From contig NZ_JACSPV010000003.1 in NCBI RefSeq assembly GCF_014836955.1, positions 62,001-126,000 of the forward strand: a stretch of 64,000 nt of DNA. Direction: 5' to 3'. The position numbers and the translations under genes were made by a program. The DNA is from Bacillus norwichensis (GTDB lineage: Bacteria > Bacillota > Bacilli > Bacillales > Bacillaceae_C). Below are positions 37,478-45,341 of the stretch, one piece after another. The notes below the pieces were generated by a model. The model was not told where the DNA came from. It did not search any database and worked only from the letters and a program-made list of their open reading frames with translations. Each line of letters begins with the position of its first letter. The first letter of the stretch is position 1.

Positions 37478-38234
37478 CATCATCAAGCTTCATTCGGATC
37501 GGGTTTTGACGAGTTCCAAGGTAATCACTCCACGGATTGTAGAGAAGCCTGGCTGTGAACAGGAAGCTATAGATCCTTTAGTTGAATCAAAAGCCAAAGA
37601 ACTGATGGAAATAGCAGAAGCAAAGGCAGAACAATTAATCGAAGAAGCCTCACAAGAAGCGGAACATTTAAGAAATGCCATTCAAGAGGAAAAGAATCTT
37701 TGGGATGATGAAAAAAGAAGGTTGTCTGAAGAAGCGTGGAACGAAGGATATCAAAATGGGCTGGAAGAAGGAAGAACAGCAGGGAAAAGTGAGTATAAAA
37801 GTTTGATTGAAACAGCTGTCAACACAATCAATGAGGCCAAACTGGACTCTCAAACATATACTGTCCAAGCAGAGCGAACCATTCTGGATTTGGCTGTGGC
37901 AAGTACAGAATCTATCCTAGGGTCATTACTTTCTGAAGAGCCTGAGAGATTCGTAGGTGTGGTAAAAAAGGCGCTTGTTGAACTGAAAAATGAAAAAGAA
38001 ATTGAGATTTTTGTGCACCCATCTAAGTTTCATCTGCTTGTTACATCCAGAAATGCCTTGAAATCTGTTTTTCCGCGAGAAGTGCAATGCTACATATATC
38101 CGAATGAGGAATTAAATGAGAATGATTGTATTGTAGAATGCGAAACAATCAGAATCAATGCCGGCATTGATAGCCAGCTAAACGAGTTGAAAGAAAGGCT
38201 GGCAGAGCTCCTTGCCGGTGAACATAAAACATGA
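37470..38234 (+). CDS. fliH: Flagellar export ATPase regulator FliH
   Basis: FliH binds the FliI ATPase and delivers it to the export gate. After a short N-terminus (SNIIKLHSDRVL) there is a long acidic coiled coil (about residues 45-110) with NEGYQNGLEEGRTAGKSE. A C-terminal domain resembling the V-ATPase E subunit follows. TTG 37470 is chosen because ATG 37461 lies against the GGAGG. The gene overlaps fliG by eight bases. The length is 254 residues. Confidence 0.88.
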   Translation: MSNIIKLHSDRVLTSSKVITPRIVEKPGCEQEAIDPLVESKAKELMEIAEAKAEQLIEEASQEAEHLRNAIQEEKNLWDDEKRRLSEEAWNEGYQNGLEEGRTAGKSEYKSLIETAVNTINEAKLDSQTYTVQAERTILDLAVASTESILGSLLSEEPERFVGVVKKALVELKNEKEIEIFVHPSKFHLLVTSRNALKSVFPREVQCYIYPNEELNENDCIVECETIRINAGIDSQLNELKERLAELLAGEHKT

Positions 38235-39556
38235 AGGCTCAAGAGCTCCTGCCTCATATAAAAAATATCAATCCTCTTAAAAAGTATGGGAAAGTCATTA
38301 AGGTTGTGGGGCTCATGATTGAGTCATTTGGACCTGAAAGCTCCATCGGGGATGTTTGTCTTATACATACGGGAGATTCGGCAAATAGCCGTACGGTCAT
38401 GGCGGAGGTTGTTGGATTTAAAGAGAAACATTTGATTTTAATGCCCTATACCAATTTGCTGGACATAGCTCCCGGAAGTCTCGTTGAGTCCACAGGAAAC
38501 CCGCTAGAGGTGCATGTTGGTCCTGAAATGATCGGTAAGGTTGTGGATGCACTCGGGAATCCGATGGATGAATCGGTCATCCCCCGTGGCATGGCAACGG
38601 TGCAAATTGATTGTGACCCTCCTAATCCATTGACAAGACCTCCGATTTCAGAGCAGCTTGAAGTAGGGGTTAGGGCAATTGATAGCATGCTTACAGTTGG
38701 AAACGGACAGCGAATGGGGATTTTTGCTGGAAGTGGTGTAGGAAAAAGTACGTTGCTTGGCATGATTGCTCGAAATACGACGGCTGATATTAATGTCATT
38801 GCTCTAATCGGAGAGCGTGGAAGGGAAGTCAAAGAGTTTCTTGAAAATGACCTTGGACCAGAGGGGCTAAAAAAATCGATTCTGGTGGCTTCAACCTCAG
38901 ACCAGCCTGCGCTGATGAGAATCAAAGGAGCTTTTACAGCAACGGCGATAGCCGAATATTTTAGGGATTTAGGCTGTAAAGTAAATCTCTTGATGGATTC
39001 AGTGACGAGGGTTGCCATGAGCCAAAGGGAAGTAGGCCTGGCTGTTGGTGAGCCTCCCGCCACAAGGGGGTATACTCCTTCCGTATTCGCTTTGCTGCCC
39101 CGTCTTCTTGAAAGAACAGGGACAAGCCCGCTGGGTTCAATCACGGCTTTCTATACTGTGCTTGTGGATGGTGATGACATGAATGAGCCAATCGCCGACA
39201 CCGTGCGGGGGATCTTGGACGGGCATATTGTTTTAGACCGTTCCTTGGCAAACAAAGGTCATTATCCTGCGATTAATGTGCTAAAAAGCATCAGCAGGCT
39301 CATGAACCATCTTGCCCTACCTGAACATCAGACGGCTGCTAACACAATTAGGAACTATATGAGTACATATGTGAACGCAGAAGATTTGATTAATATTGGT
39401 GCCTATAAGAAAGGTGCATCCAAAGAGATTGATGAAGCGATTGATTATCAGCCGGAAATCATAAGATTTTTGCAGCAAGAGACTCACGAGAAAGCGGCGA
39501 AGGAAAAAAGTATCCGGTCTTTGATCAATTTGGCAGAAACAGGTGAATTTCGTTGA
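38231..39556 (+). CDS. fliI: Flagellum-specific ATP synthase FliI
   Basis: FliI is the export ATPase, a paralogue of F1-beta. Walker A GSGVGKST is at about residues 164-171. The catalytic GERGREVKEF, Walker B LLMDSVTRVAMSQREVGLAVGEPPATRGYTPSVF and the C-terminal HYPAINVLKSISR follow. Its 441 residues are the usual size. It overlaps fliH by four bases (ATGA) and fliJ by four. A 232-codon open frame on the opposite strand within it is a shadow. Confidence 0.97.
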   Translation: MKAQELLPHIKNINPLKKYGKVIKVVGLMIESFGPESSIGDVCLIHTGDSANSRTVMAEVVGFKEKHLILMPYTNLLDIAPGSLVESTGNPLEVHVGPEMIGKVVDALGNPMDESVIPRGMATVQIDCDPPNPLTRPPISEQLEVGVRAIDSMLTVGNGQRMGIFAGSGVGKSTLLGMIARNTTADINVIALIGERGREVKEFLENDLGPEGLKKSILVASTSDQPALMRIKGAFTATAIAEYFRDLGCKVNLLMDSVTRVAMSQREVGLAVGEPPATRGYTPSVFALLPRLLERTGTSPLGSITAFYTVLVDGDDMNEPIADTVRGILDGHIVLDRSLANKGHYPAINVLKSISRLMNHLALPEHQTAANTIRNYMSTYVNAEDLINIGAYKKGASKEIDEAIDYQPEIIRFLQQETHEKAAKEKSIRSLINLAETGEFR

Positions 39557-39999
39557 AATTTAATTATAAATTCCAGCATATATTGACGCTCAAAGAAAGA
39601 GAAAAGGAAGAGACCTTTTCTCTTTACGAAGAGTCGGTCCGTCAATTTGAGCGTGCTGCCCAAAAATTATATGAACTATTGAAGAAAAAAGAGGTCCTGG
39701 AACAATTTCAGTCAGAGAAATTGGAGACAGGCTACTCCATTCAAAAGATTAGGCATAATCAGATTTTCGTTCATAACCTTGAAGAAACGATCAATTATTG
39801 GCAGAAACAGGTCATTTCGACACGAAAAGAGATGAAATATTGGGAAGAGAAGCTTCTTGAAAGTAATATCGAAGTTAAAAAATACGAAAAGATAAAAGAT
39901 AAAAGCTATGATTATTTTCAACAGTGGGTCAATCACTATGAAAATAATCAAATGGATGAAATAGCAGCCATACAATTTCAACATCGAAAAGGAAATTAG
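39553..39999 (+). CDS. fliJ: Flagellar export chaperone FliJ
   Basis: FliJ is a small coiled-coil protein that couples FliI to FlhA. The 148 residues are almost entirely charged helix (KFNYKFQHILTLKEREKEETFSLYEESV..., then long E/K-rich heptads). The start is TTG 39553, overlapping the fliI stop. Sequence is weakly conserved in this family, so the call rests on size, coiled coil and position between fliI and ylxF. Confidence 0.88.
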   Translation: MKFNYKFQHILTLKEREKEETFSLYEESVRQFERAAQKLYELLKKKEVLEQFQSEKLETGYSIQKIRHNQIFVHNLEETINYWQKQVISTRKEMKYWEEKLLESNIEVKKYEKIKDKSYDYFQQWVNHYENNQMDEIAAIQFQHRKGN

Positions 40000-40007
40000 G
40001 TGACAAG

Positions 40008-40613
40008 GTGGCTAGTACTGAAGATACGCAAAAAGATAATAAGAAAACAGGCCTTTTTCAAAAGCTTTTTTCATGGGTAGTGATTCCGCTGCTGCTCATA
40101 CTGTTTCTCACCTTGCTAGCTGCTACGCTTACCGGAGTGAATGTATATGAAAAAGCAAAGGAAATCGGGGGAAAGATTCCGGTTATATCTTCTATCCTCG
40201 GTGGAAAAGAGACGGTGAGCATTGATGAACACAATGAAGCCATCGTAAAGCTTCAAGCCCAAATTGAAGAAAAAAATGCGAAAATTAGCCGATTAGAAAG
40301 AAAAGTAGAAGATAAAGAGTCTGAAATAGATCTCCTAAACCAAGATAAGAAAAGGCTTGAAACGACGATTGAAGAAAAAAGCCAGGTGGATAATGATAAG
40401 AAACGAGAGATGAATGAAATCGTGGCGGTTTATGAAACGATGATGCCCAAGCGAGCAGCTTCAATTATTGTAGAAATGAAGGATGAAGAAGCTGTTAGCA
40501 TCTTATCGAGCCTGGGCTCTGAACCACTGGCAAGAATCATGGAAAAAATGCCGCCTGAAAAAGCGGCGGGGTATACTCAAATGCTAGCTGTGAGAACAAC
40601 CGAGGGGAGATAA
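40008..40613 (+). CDS. ylxF: YlxF, MotE/MgtE-N-like flagellar membrane protein
   Basis: This is a single-pass protein found between fliJ and fliK in bacilli. A transmembrane helix (about residues 23-45, WVVIPLLLILFLTLLAATLTGV) is followed by a coiled coil (about 80-130). The C-terminal domain is of the MgtE N-terminal kind (MMPKRAASIIVEMKDEEAVSILSSLGSEPLARIMEKMPPEKAAGYTQMLA). MotE proteins with this layout are periplasmic chaperones in other phyla; the role here is unproven. The start is GTG 40008. Confidence 0.85.
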   Translation: MASTEDTQKDNKKTGLFQKLFSWVVIPLLLILFLTLLAATLTGVNVYEKAKEIGGKIPVISSILGGKETVSIDEHNEAIVKLQAQIEEKNAKISRLERKVEDKESEIDLLNQDKKRLETTIEEKSQVDNDKKREMNEIVAVYETMMPKRAASIIVEMKDEEAVSILSSLGSEPLARIMEKMPPEKAAGYTQMLAVRTTEGR

Positions 40614-40618
40614 ATAAA

Positions 40619-41896
40619 GTGAGGATACCTATATTTGAAGCTTCTCCCAATCTTGGAATGGTGAACCAGCCTGAAAATAAGAGTGGGCAGGGAAACGGCC
40701 TATTTGGAGATATTCTGAATATGAAACTTCAAAGCTTTCAGTCTGAACCCACAAATGAAGTGACAGATGCGGATGAAGAACAATCTGACTTGATCGATCT
40801 ATTGACAAATGTATTAGGGGCTTTGCAAGAACTTCAGGAAAACGGTGAATCTGACCTAGACGAGGACGAACAGGAACTGTTGCAGCAGGCAATTCATTTG
40901 CTGGAGGATTTGAAGGAAACTGAACTCCCAAAAGTAACAGTGGACTTGGAGCTGATTTTGAACCAGATCCTGGTGGAATTTGAACAGCTTGATTCCAATG
41001 CTGATACAGATATCGAAAATCTGGATACAGCATTGAAGGAGTTAACTAATAAGTTGGAGCAGAGCGCATCTCTAAACTCTGTTTTCCCAAAGATCGGAGA
41101 ACCTCACTTTCTAGTGACCGGCCAACTACCTGTAAAGCAGAATATGCCAACCCGTTGGGATATAAAGTCTGGGAACAGTGATAAGCAATGGATAAAAGAT
41201 GCTCCTTTACAATTTATATCCAACACGGAAAGCGCAGAAACAAAAGAGGAAAGACCAGGATCGATTCGTTTAGAAACCGTACATATTGCAAAAGAGGGCA
41301 TTCCTCGTATAGCTTCGTTGACTGAGAACACTGCGAAAGTAAATGAAGAGATCGTTAATCGACAAACGAAGTCAGATTCAAATACTGTTCAAGCATCAAG
41401 CGTGAACAGAAAAGAAACGGAAGAAGTCATTGTTCGACTTGCTGAAACAGGCTCCAATGAAAGGAAAGGAAGAGAGCTTGTCAGACAATTTACAACGGTT
41501 TTGCAAAAATCACATTTCAGTCAGGGGCTTCAGACTAAAAGTATGACAATTCGCCTGTATCCGGAACATCTTGGCTCACTCAGGATAGAACTAACACAAA
41601 GAGATGGTGCTATGATCGCGAGGATTCTGACGTCCACGAGTATGGCAAAAGATATGCTAGATTCGCAGATTCATCAACTAAGGCAGGCTTTCACCCAGCA
41701 GAATATTCAGGTGGACAAAGTAGAGGTTTCCTTTCAGGAAGGTCTAGAGAGTTATAGCAGTCAAGATCGCAGGAATAGTGATCAGGAGCAGCCTGGATCA
41801 GATCAAAGTTCCGAGGAAAGTACCTTTGTAGAAGAAACGGAAGAAGAAGGGTTTACCGACTTTTTACAAAAAGTGTTATTTGAGATGGAAGTGTAG
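40619..41896 (+). CDS. fliK: Flagellar hook-length control protein FliK
   Basis: FliK measures hook length and triggers the export switch in FlhB. The N-terminal half is acidic and poorly conserved. The C-terminal domain (about residues 285-380) has the family pattern: SMTIRLYPEHLGSLRIELTQRDGAMIARILTSTSMAKDMLDSQIHQLRQAFTQQNIQVDKVEVS. The tail is Gln/Ser/Glu-rich. GTG 40619 follows GAGGGGAG. The length is 425 residues. Confidence 0.9.
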   Translation: MRIPIFEASPNLGMVNQPENKSGQGNGLFGDILNMKLQSFQSEPTNEVTDADEEQSDLIDLLTNVLGALQELQENGESDLDEDEQELLQQAIHLLEDLKETELPKVTVDLELILNQILVEFEQLDSNADTDIENLDTALKELTNKLEQSASLNSVFPKIGEPHFLVTGQLPVKQNMPTRWDIKSGNSDKQWIKDAPLQFISNTESAETKEERPGSIRLETVHIAKEGIPRIASLTENTAKVNEEIVNRQTKSDSNTVQASSVNRKETEEVIVRLAETGSNERKGRELVRQFTTVLQKSHFSQGLQTKSMTIRLYPEHLGSLRIELTQRDGAMIARILTSTSMAKDMLDSQIHQLRQAFTQQNIQVDKVEVSFQEGLESYSSQDRRNSDQEQPGSDQSSEESTFVEETEEEGFTDFLQKVLFEMEV

Positions 41897-41906
41897 GTGT
41901 CGAAGC

Positions 41907-42539
41907 ATGTCAAACACGATTAGCAGTGATTATTTTCTGCCGACTGAGACGATGAAAAGGGAGACGTCAGGTAACGATTCATTAGGAAAAGATGCTTTTT
42001 TAAAAATCCTGTTCGCACAACTTCAAAACCAAGATCCTCTCAGTCCGATGGATGACAAAGAATTTATAGGACAGATGGCGACTTTCTCCTCCTTAGAACA
42101 ATTGACAAACATGAACCAAACATTAGAGAAGTTTGTAGAAAGTGCTTCTCAAGCGAATTTAATTGCTTTTAGTGAATTTGTAGGCAAAGAAGTGACATGG
42201 CATCAAATCATCGAGAACGATGACCCGTTAAAAGATCCGGAAATAATTGAAGGAAAAGGCGTGGTCAGCTCGGTGCAGTTTATGGGTGATTCTGTAAAAA
42301 TCATTCTTGAAGATGGAAAGGAATTGACTCCGGCGAACATATCGGAAATGCATCAAAGCAGTGGCGAAAACTCGCTTGTTACAGCCAGCCATTTAATTGG
42401 CAAGAAAGTGATGTGGATGGATGGCGAGGAGGAAAAGTCTGGAATAGTTAAGTCTGTAACATCAAAGGATGGTACGATTTCGGTCATCTTGGATGATGGT
42501 TCAGTAGTTGAATCTAAAAAGCTGACAAAAATTGAATAA
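41907..42539 (+). CDS. flgD: Flagellar hook scaffolding protein FlgD with duplicated C-terminal repeat
   Basis: FlgD caps the growing hook. The conserved N-terminal part (residues 1-80) has SLGKDAFLKILFAQLQNQDPLSPMDDKEFIGQMATFSSLEQLTNMN. Two related segments follow, residues 87-148 and 160-209. Each reads (F/L)(V/I)GK(E/K)V.W, then G.V.SV, then an I.L(E/D)DG strand, probably small beta barrels. This makes the protein (210 residues) clearly longer than the B. subtilis form. ATG 41907 has AGGTGT upstream. Confidence 0.9.
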   Translation: MSNTISSDYFLPTETMKRETSGNDSLGKDAFLKILFAQLQNQDPLSPMDDKEFIGQMATFSSLEQLTNMNQTLEKFVESASQANLIAFSEFVGKEVTWHQIIENDDPLKDPEIIEGKGVVSSVQFMGDSVKIILEDGKELTPANISEMHQSSGENSLVTASHLIGKKVMWMDGEEEKSGIVKSVTSKDGTISVILDDGSVVESKKLTKIE

Positions 42540-42720
42540 AGAAGATGACCGAGAATAAGATTTCAGCCATCTTCTTCATTTGAATTCAAAGCAGACAATT
42601 GGCAAGACCGGAAAGTCGTTATCGAATTGACAAAGGCAGCTCCAGCCTTGTATGACTGAAGCGCAAGCTGAAAAACATCGCAATAACGAATCTTTAACAA
42701 TATGGATGGAATAATTTTAG
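42540..42720 (+). other. Intergenic spacer between flgD and flgE
   Basis: This spacer is unusual inside an otherwise tightly packed operon. It contains a nine-pair inverted repeat AAGAAGATG/CATCTTCTT (42539-42547 and 42568-42576) without a T run. It also has a hairpin AAGGC-N7-GCCTT near 42635, and TCGTTAT...ATAACGA (about 42616 and 42693). No open frame of note was seen. A promoter follows at 42721. Confidence 0.5.
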
Positions 42721-42749
42721 TTGACTAGAAAATAGATGGGCCTTAATAG
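42721..42749 (+). promoter_or_regulatory. Internal promoter before flgE
   Basis: TTGACT at 42721-42726, a 17-base spacer and TAATAG at 42744-42749. The predicted start is about 35-40 bases before the flgE ATG. It would let hook protein be made independently of the operon head. Confidence 0.5.
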
Positions 42750-42792
42750 GAGGCCAGCAGCCGCCGGCTGACACGAAAGGGGAAATGGGAAC

Positions 42793-43602
42793 ATGCTTCG
42801 TTCAATGTACTCAGGAATTAGCGGAATGAAAAACTTTCAGACCAAACTGGACGTCATCGGAAACAACATCGCCAACGTCAACACATTCGGGTTTAAAAAA
42901 GGCCGTGTCACGTTTAAGGATATGGTAAGCCAAACAATTTCCGGAGCAAGTGCAGGAGATGGAAATCGCGGAGGGGTAAACCCGAAGCAGGTCGGACTGG
43001 GTTCACAGCTCGCATCTATTGATACAGTTGATACACAGGGAAGCATGCAGACTACCGGAAGGGTACTTGATGTAGGAATACAGGGTGATGGCTACTTGGT
43101 CGTTAAAGATTCAAGTGGTATGGAAAAGTATACAAGAGCAGGTAACCTGTTCTTTGATAATAACGGTAACCTTGTAACAGCGTCCGGCGATATTGTTCAG
43201 GGATATAATGCGAACGGTGAACTCGTAGGGATAAAGATTGATAACCCAGAAACAATATCAAATCTCAGCATTGGCGAGGATGGGGTCATCTCTTATAAAA
43301 AAGGTGAAGATACTTTCTCTGATTGGACAATAGCTATTGCCAGATTCTCCAACAATGGCGGGCTAGAAAAAGTGGGTGAGAATAATTACATTCATACAAA
43401 CGCTGCAGGAACAATTGAAACGGGTAGGCCAACCGAGAACGGAGCCGGAAAACTTGTTTCTGGTGTTCTCGAAATGTCCAATGTTGACCTTTCAGAGGAG
43501 TTCACTGAAATGATCGTGGCACAACGGGGATTTCAAGCAAATACAAGAATTATAACGACTTCAGATGAGATTTTGCAAGAGCTTGTCAATTTAAAACGAT
43601 AA
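42793..43602 (+). CDS. flgE: Flagellar hook protein FlgE (short form; older name FlgG in B. subtilis)
   Basis: This is the hook subunit. N-terminal MLRSMYSGISGMKNFQTKLDVIGNNIANVNTFGFKKGRVTFKDM is the hook/rod signature. The C-terminal VDLSEEFTEMIVAQRGFQANTRIITTSDEILQELVNLKR forms the coiled-coil core. The middle is short, giving 269 residues, as is usual for bacilli. Its own promoter and a leader with a small CAGCCG/CGGCTG palindrome precede it. Confidence 0.94.
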   Translation: MLRSMYSGISGMKNFQTKLDVIGNNIANVNTFGFKKGRVTFKDMVSQTISGASAGDGNRGGVNPKQVGLGSQLASIDTVDTQGSMQTTGRVLDVGIQGDGYLVVKDSSGMEKYTRAGNLFFDNNGNLVTASGDIVQGYNANGELVGIKIDNPETISNLSIGEDGVISYKKGEDTFSDWTIAIARFSNNGGLEKVGENNYIHTNAAGTIETGRPTENGAGKLVSGVLEMSNVDLSEEFTEMIVAQRGFQANTRIITTSDEILQELVNLKR

Positions 43603-43614
43603 GTAAGGGAGGGA

Positions 43615-43639
43615 CAGGACCGGGCTTTTTCCGGTCCTG
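43615..43639 (+). promoter_or_regulatory. Hairpin between an AGGGAGG site and the swrD start
   Basis: A perfect nine-pair stem CAGGACCGG/CCGGTCCTG with loop GCTTTTT. No T run follows, so it is not a normal terminator. A strong Shine-Dalgarno sequence (AAGGGAGGGA, 43604-43613) lies just before it and the swrD TTG lies nine bases after it. Confidence 0.6.
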
Positions 43640-43648
43640 GATGGTTCA

Positions 43649-43870
43649 TTGATACATATTACGAAATTGAATGGAAAAACCTTTCATTTGAATGCATTGT
43701 ACATTGAAACGGTTGAATCTTTTCCCGATACGACGATCACGATGTTGAACGGCCGGAAATATGTAGTGGCAGAGTCTGAAGAGTTTGTAAGGGAGAAAAT
43801 TTTCAAGTTCTATCAGTCGATTCAATTATTAGGACGTGGGCAGCAGGAGGATCTTGATGAAAAAGAATAA
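43649..43870 (+). CDS. swrD: SwrD (YlzI), flagellar power/swarming protein
   Basis: SwrD raises flagellar torque and is needed for swarming in B. subtilis. The 73-residue protein MIHITKLNGKTFHLNALYIETVESFPDTTITMLNGRKYVVAESEEFV... matches the FlbD/SwrD family. TTG 43649 is the only start that keeps the conserved N-terminus. Its immediate upstream region lacks a good Shine-Dalgarno sequence; see the hairpin at 43615. It overlaps fliL by 14 bases. Confidence 0.9.
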   Translation: MIHITKLNGKTFHLNALYIETVESFPDTTITMLNGRKYVVAESEEFVREKIFKFYQSIQLLGRGQQEDLDEKE

Positions 43871-44282
43871 AGTACTCATTGTTATTACTGTTATTTTACT
43901 TGTTGGAGCTGCCGGACTGCTCATCTATGACAAGCTCGGCCTCGGAAAAAAAGAAGCGGCTAGTGAGGAACAGTCGATTGATGATGTCATAAAGCTGTCG
44001 GTAGACATGGGGGAAATTGCAACAAACCTGCTTGATAACAGATACGTAAAAATTTCTTTCATGGTTGAAACAAGTAGTAAGGATGCAAAAGAGGAATTGG
44101 AGAAACGAAAGTTCCAAGTGCAGAATATCATCATTACTGAACTGTCTGATATGAAGTCGCCCCAATTGGAAGGCAAGGAAGGCAAGCAGTCATTTGAAGA
44201 GGCAGTAAAATCACAAATCAATGAAATTATGCAAGAAGGGGAAGTAGTCAAGGTTTACATTACCTCTTATATCATTTCATAG
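43857..44282 (+). CDS. fliL: Flagellar basal body-associated protein FliL
   Basis: FliL is a single-pass membrane protein that rings the stator and supports motor function. A short cytoplasmic N-terminus MKKNKV and a transmembrane helix (VLIVITVILLVGAAGLLIYD) precede an extracellular domain with VDMGEIATNLLDNRYVKISFMVE. ATG 43857 follows AGGAGG by six bases; the frame opens further upstream but overlaps swrD. The length is 141 residues. Confidence 0.93.
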   Translation: MKKNKVLIVITVILLVGAAGLLIYDKLGLGKKEAASEEQSIDDVIKLSVDMGEIATNLLDNRYVKISFMVETSSKDAKEELEKRKFQVQNIIITELSDMKSPQLEGKEGKQSFEEAVKSQINEIMQEGEVVKVYITSYIIS

Positions 44283-44315
44283 GATGCGAAAAAGCAATGT
44301 TAGGAGGTGACGGCA

Positions 44316-45341
44316 ATGCCAGACGATGTCTTATCCCAAGGGGTTTTATCACAAACAGAAATTGATGATCTGATTTCGTCCCTAGCGACCGGTAACGATA
44401 ATGAAGAGCCGAAACAGGCCCCGGTTTCAACAGAGCTTGAAAAAATCGTCAAAGTCTACGACTTTAAAAGGGCGCTCCGATTTTCGAAAGACCAGATACG
44501 TAGTTTAACAAGAATTTATGAAAATTTTGCTCGGTTGCTTACAACTTTATTCTCGGCGCATTTAAGGACTTATGCACATATTTCAGTAGTTTCTTCTGGT
44601 CAAGTTCCTTACGGGGAATATATTCGTTCAATCGACAGCATGACTTTTTTGAATGTCATTGAAATTCCGCCGCTCAAAGGCAGGATGATCATGGAGGTTC
44701 AGCCTGATATCGCTTATGCGATGATGGATCGAGTTTTGGGAGGAAAAGGGACAGGCATGAATAAAATTTCCCTTTTGACTGATATTGAAATGAAGCTGCT
44801 GACAAATCTATTCCAAAAGACTCTAGATCCTTTGCAGGAAGCGTGGGCAAGTATTTCGCACATTGAACCTGAGCTCTCTGAGATAGAGGTTAATCCGCAG
44901 TTTTTGCAGGTTGTCTCACCAAATGAAACGGTTGTCGTCGTATCAATGCATGCGGTGATTGGTGATACAAACGGAACGATCAATATTATGCTCCCGCATG
45001 TTGTTCTGGAGCCAATTATTTCAAAGCTGTCTGCTCAATATTGGATGGAGTCCGGATCTAAAGAAAAAAAACCGGAAGCTCTTGATGCACTGAAGCAAAG
45101 TATTAAAGAAACAAATGTTGAGGTGGACGTTGAATTGGGCAAGACTTATTTGACGATAAGGGATTTTCTTGCGTTAAACAAAGGCGATGTATTTCAGCTT
45201 CGGAATCGTATTGACGAGCCGCTTACTGTCAAAATTGCGGGAGTTCCGAAATTCACGGGGCAGCCCGGTATGAAACACAACCATTTGGCTGTTCAAATTT
45301 TAAATATGATAAATGAGGGAGATGAGGACGATGAATGGTGA
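44316..45341 (+). CDS. fliM: Flagellar motor switch protein FliM
   Basis: FliM is the C-ring protein that binds phosphorylated CheY. The N-terminal CheY-binding motif is kept (LSQTEIDDLISSL) and is preceded by an extra VLSQ. Then come KVYDFKRALRFSKDQIRSLTRIYENFARLLTTLFSAHLRTY, the middle domain with MMDRVLGGKGTG, and a C-terminal SpoA domain. ATG 44316 has AGGAGGTGA upstream. The length is 341 residues. It overlaps fliY by 11 bases. Confidence 0.96.
   Translation: MPDDVLSQGVLSQTEIDDLISSLATGNDNEEPKQAPVSTELEKIVKVYDFKRALRFSKDQIRSLTRIYENFARLLTTLFSAHLRTYAHISVVSSGQVPYGEYIRSIDSMTFLNVIEIPPLKGRMIMEVQPDIAYAMMDRVLGGKGTGMNKISLLTDIEMKLLTNLFQKTLDPLQEAWASISHIEPELSEIEVNPQFLQVVSPNETVVVVSMHAVIGDTNGTINIMLPHVVLEPIISKLSAQYWMESGSKEKKPEALDALKQSIKETNVEVDVELGKTYLTIRDFLALNKGDVFQLRNRIDEPLTVKIAGVPKFTGQPGMKHNHLAVQILNMINEGDEDDEW

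Noticed and set aside
38446-39144. 232-codon open frame on the minus strand inside fliI
   Set aside because: It is antisense to a highly conserved ATPase, has no ribosome binding site, and its composition mirrors the fliI codons.
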